This document shows, in pieces, positions 61,624 through 64,000 of a DNA stretch of 64,000 nucleotides. Positions within the stretch are counted from its first letter, which is position 1, and every line of letters starts with the position of its first letter. The notes below the pieces were generated by a model, which made no database searches, was not told the DNA's origin, and saw only the letters and a program-made list of their open reading frames with translations. The translations under genes and the position numbers were made by a program. Source of the stretch: Diorhabda sublineata (taxonomy: Eukaryota > Arthropoda > Insecta > Coleoptera > Chrysomelidae); contig NC_079477.1 of the NCBI RefSeq assembly GCF_026230105.1, forward strand, positions 18,171,001 through 18,235,000, written 5' to 3'.

Positions 61624-61715
<92 letters not shown>

Positions 61716-63821
61716 AGGTTCTTTTAGTCATTTTATGTGCATGCAAAAATGATTTTTCTCAAAATATGTCAAATCAAATCTGTGGTACTCGAATGGTTTT
61801 GTAAAACAATTCCAAACACATAAATTTTTGTTTACTATTACAATTGTCAAGAAGCTATCAATAGCAAGAATAACATTTTGTAACAGGCCAACTTAATCTC
61901 TTTTGAGTACCACATTGTTTTTTGCCACCATAATAATAATTTAAAACGTTGACCACATTGAGAAGACCTACAGTATAGCTTTTTGGGTAAAAATATATTG
62001 GTCCATGGTGTTGTTCATCTTTCGCCACATAAGAATTACAAACATCAGAATTTCTTATGAAATTAAAATAATTAATATTTACTGACCGAAAATCGATTTT
62101 TACTTACTTTTAACTGTAGTATCTACAGTTTGTCCTGCCATTTCCATAGTAACACCAAGTAGATCATGATACGCAGCTGCAAAATCTTTAGACGTCGATG
62201 CTAACTGAATAGAACTATATACTGATTCTACAACACTTGAACTAGCTTCATTCAAATTAGCTGCAGCCGTATTTAGTTCTTGCTGTAGTTCGCCATAGCT
62301 TTTTTTTGTGTGTGGCAAATTGTTTGTTGTCAATGATGATGACCATTCTAAAAAAATTCATTAAATAAGAAGGACAGGAAAGTACAAATAAATAAGCGTA
62401 CCAATAATATTCGTAATGGATGTATCTACATCTTTCTGTCCTGGCAAACAGCTTACAGCGGCATTCAAAGCTATCGACATATCTTTGGCAGCCTTTTGAA
62501 GACCTGGGGTGATTCCAACAGTTGTTAGACTCTTTTGAGCTTCGCTAACAAGTTTTGAAGATAGTACAAGTATATCTTGACCCGAGTTTATTACTCTTTT
62601 TTGAACTTCTGGATTGTCTGATGTGGCAGCAACCATACGAACGGCATTGGTAAGATTCTTAAGGCTGTGAGCAGTATCTCTTGCAGCTTGAGATGTGTAC
62701 ATTTCATTACCTTGAGTTGAAGCACTTAAAAGCTGCGCTATACCTGTAAAAAAATGTAATCTCAGGTACCAATTTAAACAAATAATAGAACTTACCTTGA
62801 TTAACTAGTTTCGTACTGGCAGCTAATTGTAGAGCTCCACGTTCTGGTGTATCATTTGGCAATGGTTTCAATTTGTATGCATTGACTGCTCTTTCGAATT
62901 CATTCAGTTCTTCTTGAAGATCAGCTATTAATTGTTGAGCAGCATCCATACCTAAGCCTTGACATGCTGGTTTTGCTCTGCTAATTGCACTATGTAAATC
63001 ACTTAATTCTGTGTTGAATTTTTGAGTTGTACTAGATAATTGTTCACGTACAGAGTGTTCTGTTAATGTTGGTAAAGCAGATCTGCAAAAATAAAAAGTA
63101 TAATAGTAATAATATAATGTACAAATTTTATGGTCAGAATTTTAAAACTATTACGTAAGATAGTCGATATACAGTTTATATTTGGAGTAAATAGTTAGTA
63201 AACTAGTTTCTCTCCATTTAAATTGAAGGTCAAGCAAGAAATTATACAATAAAATAAACACTTACTGAGAGGATTGTATGAACTGACTAGCAGGATGTAA
63301 GAACACCTCTGCGATGTACATTAATTCGACTTGACTGGTGGTATCTTCTGCATTTTGTCCATTAGCTTTGATTGATTCAACTAACAATGGTATTGTTTCT
63401 GCCAATTCCATAGTATCCTGACTTAGATTTTCTCTAGTAGTAGCGTTGGTATTGTAAGATTGGCTGGCTTGTGCAGCAGTTATACATTGAGTAGCAGAAG
63501 CGGCAGCTTTTCGGGCGCAAATTTGAACTCTATCAACCTATACAAATTAAAAAATGTTTATCAATATGAAAACAGAAGTTCTTCAAGAATTTACTTCTCT
63601 TACCAATTTAGCTCTGAGTGCAGGCGTAGTTGCAGCCACTGCCGTAACATCTCTAAGATCTTCTGCAGTTTTTCTTAACTGGTCTTGATAAACCACTTCG
63701 TGTGGATGACTTGCACATTGTCGAGCTGCTTCCACCATTTTGGCGGTTGCGTCAGCTAAAGTTTTTGCAGCACCCAGTAATCGGCGTTGTATATCTGAAT
63801 CAGGCAATTTTTCTGCTTCGC
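27082..63821 (-). CDS. rhea: Talin (3' part of gene; rod domains and insect C-terminal tail)
   Basis: Cytoskeletal adaptor that links integrin tails to actin; the Drosophila gene is rhea. Twenty exons on the minus strand, 63821 to 27082, join without a stop into 5,840 nt (1,945 codons plus stop); all but the last have GT donors. Similarity to vertebrate talin is strong and collinear from about rod R5 (AAKTLADATAKMVEAA) through R7-R8 (AAARAVTDSIN, CDNAIRQMKA), the IBS2/R11 region (ETTIMFATAGNLN), R12 (WVDPDDPTVIAENELLGAAA) and R13 (SAARLVAAATHSLVE), to the dimerization helix (EARNKLSAIRQAKYK). A separate last exon adds a 232-residue Ser/Tyr-rich tail. Head, FERM and R1-R4 lie outside the window. 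All transposon relics are in introns. Confidence 0.95.
27782..28640. other. Start of the 8.1-kb last talin intron
   Basis: No gene recognised; the open minus-strand frame at 28495-28893 runs antisense to a mariner relic and is not a gene. Confidence 0.45.
28650..29860 (+). pseudogene. Mariner relic split by a hAT MITE
   Basis: Plus-strand pieces: CFEQREVIKYW (N-terminal HTH, about 28685), LVRLITLDEPSMDP (first catalytic block, about 28855), VMITVF near 28935; then, beyond the insertion at 29012-29559, EEPPYSPDLTTKDY (third catalytic block, about 29610) and NEIMFAVHQWFAEVEQFFF (29710-29765). Family order is kept, with stops and deletions. Confidence 0.72.
29012..29559. mobile_element. hAT-type MITE (548 bp) rich in TCGATTATTTTCGAT motifs
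   Basis: Termini TAGGGCTGGGCAATTAT and (reverse) TAGGGGTGGACAAAATAA; flanking 8-mers CTCATGAT (29004-29011) and CTCATGCC (29560-29567) match in 6 positions. Inside, both ends are arrays of alternating AATAATCGAT/TCGAAAAT motifs that form extensive self-complementary DNA. No coding capacity. Confidence 0.78.
30139..30635. repeat. Inverted-arm repeat, copy B, enclosing a mariner fragment
   Basis: Left arm 30139-30232 and right arm 30516-30598 are inverted copies of the same sequence as at 6.0 kb, with the same 3' extension to 30635. Between them a plus-strand mariner piece reads YYAKFVPKLLEAIAVKRRGK, GVPLYQDKA and LPYFSDLVPIVYQLF (30265-30440), the second and third catalytic blocks in changed frames. 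Hammerhead cores here are mutated (CTGAAAA on the left, TTGAAGA on the right). Confidence 0.75.
30640..31530. other. Talin intron, unassigned
   Basis: AT-rich with no gene or element I can name. Confidence 0.45.
31540..32700 (-). pseudogene. LINE (non-LTR retrotransposon) ORF2 relic
   Basis: Minus strand. At 32364-32290 QYNKPAFLCFIDLTKAFDYI is an RT palm block (FIDLTKAFD); further on IIQIIENIYSDNKFQARI. At 31890-31700 the tail reads RNKG, KTKQLLQTTEMNILRRI and GKPLLDREKSEN in another frame, the region after RT in many insect LINEs. Frames are broken; no 5' end or poly-A tail was located. Confidence 0.75.
33211..33458. repeat. Tandem duplication, 2 x 124 bp
   Basis: 33211-33334 and 33335-33458 are nearly identical direct copies (shared blocks CATATACTACAGAACATGAA and TACGGCTTTATTCCATTACG). 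No coding content. Looks like a recent local duplication in the talin intron. Confidence 0.9.
33460..35927. other. Talin last intron, 5' part
   Basis: No gene seen. A minus-strand frame at 34784-34990 has a faint transposase-like look (SIVWDGWSQDQS) that I could not place. Confidence 0.4.
35928..36083 (-). CDS. rhea: Talin exon s (dimerization helix)
   Basis: SEVLKKERELEEARNKLSAI and RQAKYKLKG match the C-terminal dimerization helix of talins, which in vertebrates ends the protein soon after. Here YDTSGDDTDGYISSAP follows and a donor (CG|GTAAG) sends it into the tail exon. Confidence 0.9.
36084..37869. other. Talin intron between exons r and s
   Basis: No coding relic I can name. TTAAGGGGGTATTTTGGTC at 36826 could be one end of a TTAA-targeting element (piggyBac or Kolobok type), but no opposite end was found. 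Confidence 0.4.
37870..38128 (-). CDS. rhea: Talin exon r (R13 continued)
   Basis: EDKLIAAAKQVASSTAQLLV, AGNAVIRSTDNLVRAAQQA, NKKMVGGIAQEINA. Donor GTAAAAC. Confidence 0.92.
38129..39115. other. Talin intron between exons q and r
   Basis: AT-rich, nothing recognised on either strand. Confidence 0.5.
39116..39371 (-). CDS. rhea: Talin exon q (R13, I/LWEQ actin-binding module)
   Basis: DESMNFDEMILEAAKSITAA, SALIKAASAAQRELIDAGK, DGQWSEGLISAARLVAAA. By homology the start of the C-terminal actin-binding site. Donor G|GTAAGTG. Confidence 0.92.
39540..39990 (-). pseudogene. LINE ORF2 C-terminal relic
   Basis: Minus-strand frames contain RTNKExVIQIIKTRRLE, NDRKFHF, QGKVYGNRRPG and, at the end, ELFKRAEKKVMTFKTIANI, the tail after RT of a widespread insect LINE (usual form ...QGKxxGKRGPGRR...). 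Different lineage from the one at 31.5 kb. Stops and shifts throughout. Confidence 0.65.
40000..41060. other. Talin intron between exons p and q, middle part
   Basis: No gene or element recognised. Confidence 0.5.
41061..41236. mobile_element. Small MITE (176 bp) with 37-bp TIRs
   Basis: The left end TAAAGTAGAAATGGCGGAGC and the reverse of the right end TAAAGTAGAAACGGTGGAGG continue together through CTTCCATCACGTGACT, with about three mismatches. TA at the outermost position suggests a TA target. Each TIR holds CACGTG. No coding capacity. Confidence 0.82.
41561..42082 (-). CDS. rhea: Talin exon p (R12)
   Basis: 174 codons: ALYSSSDGCKQGVTAEDL, QDDIIAAANLSRKAISDML, WVDPDDPTVIAENELLGAAA, KKLASLRPRQNIK. 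Donor AAG|GTAAGAC. Confidence 0.92.
42083..42984. other. Talin intron between exons o and p
   Basis: No gene or repeat recognised. Confidence 0.5.
42985..43101 (-). CDS. rhea: Talin exon o
   Basis: 39 codons: VMVTNVTSLLKTVKAVEDE, TRALESTVEAIGQEMK. Acceptor TTTACAG; donor AAG|GTAGAT. Confidence 0.9.
43254..43315. repeat. Short inverted repeat
   Basis: CAAGAGCGGAT at 43254-43264 is the exact reverse complement of 43305-43315, with a 40-base AT-rich spacer. May be the core of a small element; no further evidence. Confidence 0.5.
43706..44060. mobile_element. hAT-type terminal fragment (TAGGGATTGCAATCCCGGGA)
   Basis: Begins TAGGGATTGCAATCCCGGGA and repeats TCCCGAGATT/AATCCCGGG motifs, the subterminal pattern of a common insect hAT group. 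Only one end is present and no transposase is seen. It adjoins the Penelope-like fragment at 44.2 kb. Confidence 0.5.
44150..44760 (+). pseudogene. Penelope-like element reverse-transcriptase fragment
   Basis: A plus-strand frame at 44196-44468 reads KKSLEFIDKLKTKEIEDGEI then LISFDVSSLFLSMPI, which matches the Penelope-type palm (ILISFDVVSLFTNIP-like). The following 300 bases degrade through several frames. No GIY-YIG domain remains. Notable because hammerhead-like repeats typical of such elements occur in the same gene. Confidence 0.65.
44761..47481. other. Talin intron between exons n and o, middle part
   Basis: Contains the tentative exon at 45250-45387 and a diverged direct duplication: blocks from about 46053 and 46371 share AACTGTTTATTAGT, ACTTAAG and AGAGTGTCT, offset about 318 bp. 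Otherwise unassigned. Confidence 0.45.
45250..45387 (-). CDS. Possible alternative terminal exon of talin (tentative)
   Basis: Inside the 6.9-kb intron after exon n, the minus strand has CCCATAG followed by 45 open codons and a TGA (45252-45250). The peptide starts VTDSETDWWISDQEDELLKL and is acidic and coding-like. It is in phase 0, like the exon n donor, so exon n could splice to it and give a talin lacking R12, R13 and the dimerization helix. The polypyrimidine tract is weak, and I see no obvious AATAAA downstream. It could equally be a transposon scrap or chance. Confidence 0.3.
   Translation of the reverse strand: MTDSETDWWISDQEDELLKLLSDSKENVNSDLQSDIVQCLITASS
47482..48365 (+). mobile_element. 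Tc1-like element with internal deletion (880 bp)
   Basis: TA-flanked (47482-47483, 48364-48365); ends TACACTGCTCCCAAAAATTA and (reverse) TACACTGCTACAATAAGTTA. The plus-strand relic has RIVGVLHEEG, YRNIRKRFEVSHISVSRMIQ, RPFIVKRRF (the HTH domain), then jumps to GPDRLDLNTNEHV and ends RRGGNTKY-stop at about 48260. The central catalytic part is deleted. Confidence 0.85.
48366..49140. other. Talin intron, unassigned
   Basis: AT-rich, nothing recognised. Confidence 0.5.
49150..49720 (+). pseudogene. Non-LTR retrotransposon C-terminal relic (RNase H / Cys-rich tail)
   Basis: Plus-strand frames around 49440-49680 contain RMGLADNAVC-like and CRFCTKDKTSIHVLSK-like blocks in shifting frames, followed by LWQLQPSQILNFFRGVR. 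This resembles the Cys-His tail after RNase H in jockey/R1-type LINEs. Highly decayed; assignment from short blocks only. Confidence 0.45.
49963..50153 (-). CDS. rhea: Talin exon n
   Basis: QLAEVVKFGAASLGSDNP, LINAVRDVASALGDLIQA, HLKDSAK. Donor AAG|GTACGAG, phase 0. Confidence 0.92.
50285..50453. repeat. Inverted-arm repeat, copy C, with best-preserved hammerhead boxes
   Basis: A compact palindromic copy 130 nt upstream of talin exon n. The plus strand reads GTCT (50362-50365), CTGAAGA (50366-50372), C, GATAAC-TTG-GTTATC, GAAA (50389-50392) and GTC (50398-50400). The partner strand of stem I is lost (AGTG instead of AGAC) through a small deletion. The usual 3' extension follows to 50453. Confidence 0.72.
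51050..51545 (-). pseudogene. LINE ORF2 C-terminal relic
   Basis: Minus strand 51514-51270 reads TKIRLYKTMFRPTVQYGCES and WVLTKK, then in other frames RWLGHVCGMNANRI and KKKWIEEVRSDLRRVGLTEW (51250-51120), the typical post-RT tail. A third LINE lineage in the talin introns. Confidence 0.72.
51600..51870. repeat. Inverted-arm repeat, copy D (one arm) joined to a mariner fragment
   Basis: The arm at 51742-51836 with the 3' extension to 51870 abuts, at 51738, a minus-strand mariner piece (LLEAIAVKRRGKLGIGVPLY, QDNTPSHMSTIATIDF) closely matching that in copy B and in the same relative orientation. The second arm is missing. Confidence 0.72.
51871..52735. other. Talin intron, mostly unassigned
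   Basis: A minus-strand stretch at 52520-52333 (DDDIVQIGPFVDGGGSIIF, FIWRSDHITTIEESSL) faintly recalls a Tc1-type catalytic region. Nothing else is recognisable. Confidence 0.35.
52740..53595 (+). pseudogene. DUF4817/IS630-type transposase relic
   Basis: Plus-strand N-terminus: LAHREFRRIFSGRPTPTGQT-like HTH block and DLPKAGRPWSSRSVENIA (52790-52945). C-terminal block: EAFPGRLTSGFVDLHWPSR, PDLTFPDFFLW and MSSVYINK (53320-53455), then LARVMEMPKNE in the next frame. Same family as the piece nested at 17.5 kb but keeps the C-terminal catalytic end. Confidence 0.7.
53886..54300 (-). CDS. rhea: Talin exon m (R11, IBS2 region)
   Basis: EIVQQLGSACVELVQTG, VTEKVSRVLATLQNESRG, STVSGIIGDLETTIMFATA, LKTAKALVEDTKTLVAGA. 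By homology part of the second integrin-binding site. Acceptor CATTAAG; donor G|GTGAGT. Confidence 0.92.
54555..54760 (-). CDS. rhea: Talin exon l
   Basis: FVDYQTRMVECAKSIAKI, AQLSADLAHKYAQLSSD, EVSVRLR. Donor GTAAGTAG, phase 0. Confidence 0.9.
54989..55181 (-). CDS. rhea: Talin exon k
   Basis: AVNIHPDIDECANSLRDN, SGIVSGVVDNLTRSMTRL, RASLIISDSDLG. Donor G|GTAAGT. Confidence 0.9.
55370..55880 (+). pseudogene. Mariner transposase relic
   Basis: Plus strand, about 55380-55700: SILHEHLAVKKICSR, then TSDESNATKVVWARS, SKQMVASFFGITGHVA, PLDQHKTVNTEWYTS, then EDESFSTTTMRAHTH where a HHDNA-like block would be. This is another mariner lineage; the sequence around the first catalytic Asp is shortened. 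Confidence 0.7.
55881..56870. other. Talin intron between exons j and k, middle
   Basis: No gene recognised; minus-strand frames at 56304-56784 have no family resemblance. Confidence 0.4.
56870..57880 (-). pseudogene. Mariner transposase relic with duplicated third catalytic block
   Basis: Minus strand from about 57850: DQHRSGRPNEVTIPEML, the RLLTMEQKQR region, ITMDETWVNHFTPETKEQS (57560), VMASVFRDAPGMILINYLEK, MSFHQDNAPTYNP (57265), then two copies of the third catalytic region. The left end, ACGAGGATGGCCCCAGAAGT at about 56872, looks like a terminal repeat. Frames are shifted and the N-terminus is incomplete. Confidence 0.8.
56932..57213. repeat. Tandem duplication (2 x about 141 bp) within mariner
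   Basis: TATATTTATTTTTCAACGTT begins at 56932 and again at 57073, and the following sequence is repeated with about 10-15% differences. On the minus strand each copy encodes the PDL..SDYFL block of mariner. Confidence 0.88.
57881..59838. other. Talin intron between exons j and k, 5' part
   Basis: AT-rich, no gene or element recognised. Confidence 0.5.
59839..60017 (-). CDS. rhea: Talin exon j
   Basis: HAVNQLIQYFEPLVEST, LDQAKSVTESALQFVYA, KDCGGNPK. Donor GTGAGT, phase 0, followed by a 4.66-kb intron. Confidence 0.9.
60081..60307 (-). CDS. rhea: Talin exon i
   Basis: NEAPGKTESDTAAQIINN, DAVSQSLTPRKSATLP, EPLRHAAKYEAESI. Acceptor ATTAAG; donor G|GTATG. Confidence 0.9.
60371..60626 (-). CDS. 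rhea: Talin exon h
   Basis: DAVENLCLYASSSEFATIP, QPIVDCGRKLID, CSKNVSDAIKQLVVNI. Donor GTAAGTA. Confidence 0.9.
60694..61054 (-). CDS. rhea: Talin exon g
   Basis: IGVSDPSSTAGRPGLVD, AKHTSALCNSCRMASSK, TTNPVAKRQFVQSAKAV, close to vertebrate talin. Donor G|GTAAAAC. Confidence 0.92.
61135..61577 (-). CDS. rhea: Talin exon f (R7-R8 region)
   Basis: HSLKTISTSSSTLLTTAK, LAAAARAVTDSINHLVN, CDNAIRQMKAMKYLLDNP, EPINDSSYYETLD, ETSAQAAYL. In vertebrates this segment (R8) binds RIAM and DLC1. Donor GTAAGTATG, phase 0. Confidence 0.92.
61628..61711. repeat. (AT)n microsatellite in talin intron
   Basis: About 80 bases of alternating TA between talin exons e and f, 50 nt upstream of exon f on the transcript. 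Confidence 0.95.
62108..62347 (-). CDS. rhea: Talin exon e
   Basis: EWSSSLTTNNLPHTKKSYG, LNTAAANLNEASSSVVES, LLGVTMEMAGQTVD. Donor A|GTAAGT. Confidence 0.9.
62402..62743 (-). CDS. rhea: Talin exon d
   Basis: AQLLSASTQGNEMYTSQAA, HSLKNLTNAVRMVAATSDN, VSCLPGQKDVD to NIIG. Donor G|GTACGC. Confidence 0.9.
62796..63082 (-). CDS. rhea: Talin exon c
   Basis: SALPTLTEHSVREQLS, MDAAQQLIADLQEELNEF, YKLKPLPNDTPERGALQL. Donor G|GTAAGT. Confidence 0.9.
63266..63537 (-). CDS. rhea: Talin exon b
   Basis: VDRVQICARKAAASATQC through LAETIPLLVESIKA to FIQSS; ends on 2 nt of the next codon. Donor GTAAGTG. Confidence 0.9.
63604..63821 (-). CDS. rhea: Talin exon a (rod R5)
   Basis: Acceptor CACTACAG; GEAEKLPDSDIQRRLLGAAK, ADATAKMVEAARQCASHP, to RAKL. 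Donor GTAAGAG. Confidence 0.9.
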
Positions 63822-64000
63822 CTGTAGTGATTGAATTAAATTGATTATAAGAGAATGTAAGTGATGTTGACTCAAGACTAGTCTATTGTTAGTTAAGTCA
63901 TATAACATTATATACGATCGGTTTCATAATATGTGCTTAAAGACGACTTAAAGTTAAAACTGATTTTAAGAGGGCTTTAATTTGCGTGCGTTTCATAAAC
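63822..64000. other. Talin intron at the window edge
   Basis: Intronic sequence upstream of exon a; the gene continues beyond the window. Confidence 0.7.

Noticed and set aside
1..64000. CRISPR array, tRNA or bacterial insertion.
   Set aside because: No regularly spaced repeats, no tRNA A/B box pair with a cloverleaf, and no bacterial-type gene density anywhere.

Overview
This is an AT-rich animal nuclear window, almost certainly from an insect. The genes have introns (several only 51 to 66 nt), talin carries a long tyrosine-rich C-terminal tail, one retroelement relic has a tRNA-Ser-type primer binding site as in insect errantiviruses, and mariner, Tc1, hAT and pogo relics are everywhere. 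I cannot name the species; it does not look like Drosophila.

Three host genes are supported. (1) Mitochondrial elongation factor Tu lies on the minus strand, five exons between 13465 and 4602, giving 454 residues. An apparent in-frame stop is explained by a 51-nt intron. (2) AIMP3/EEF1E1, the GST-like subunit of the multi-tRNA-synthetase complex, is divergent on the plus strand in four exons (14493-15231, 164 residues). (3) The 3' part of talin fills the right half on the minus strand: 20 exons from 63821 to 27082, one open frame of 1,945 codons. They cover the rod from about R5 to the actin-binding R13/dimerization end plus a 232-residue Ser/Tyr-rich tail. The talin 5' end lies beyond the window.

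Layout: 1-1310 empty AT-rich DNA; 1319-4036 a complete hAT transposon with a perfect 8-bp target duplication and a broken BED-finger transposase; 4602-13465 mt EF-Tu with DDE, mariner and pogo relics in its introns; 14493-15231 AIMP3; 15.6-23.1 kb a transposon graveyard (gypsy-like relic, hAT with a nested HTH transposon, pogo/Tigger MITE, errantivirus-like gag, Tc1 and mariner relics); 24.5-26.0 kb a hAT relic and a Ginger-like element with TGT...ACA ends and a 4-bp duplication; 27.1-63.8 kb talin, whose introns hold mariner, hAT, Tc1, LINE and Penelope-like fragments.

The most interesting structure is a dispersed repeat seen four times (about 6.0, 30.1, 50.3 and 51.7 kb). Its inverted arms carry a hammerhead-ribozyme-like core, and two copies enclose the same piece of mariner transposase. 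Also worth attention are the 51-nt intron in the EF-Tu G2 motif, a possible alternative terminal exon of talin at 45250-45387, and the Ginger-like element. I found no tRNA, rRNA, CRISPR array or bacterial-type operon.
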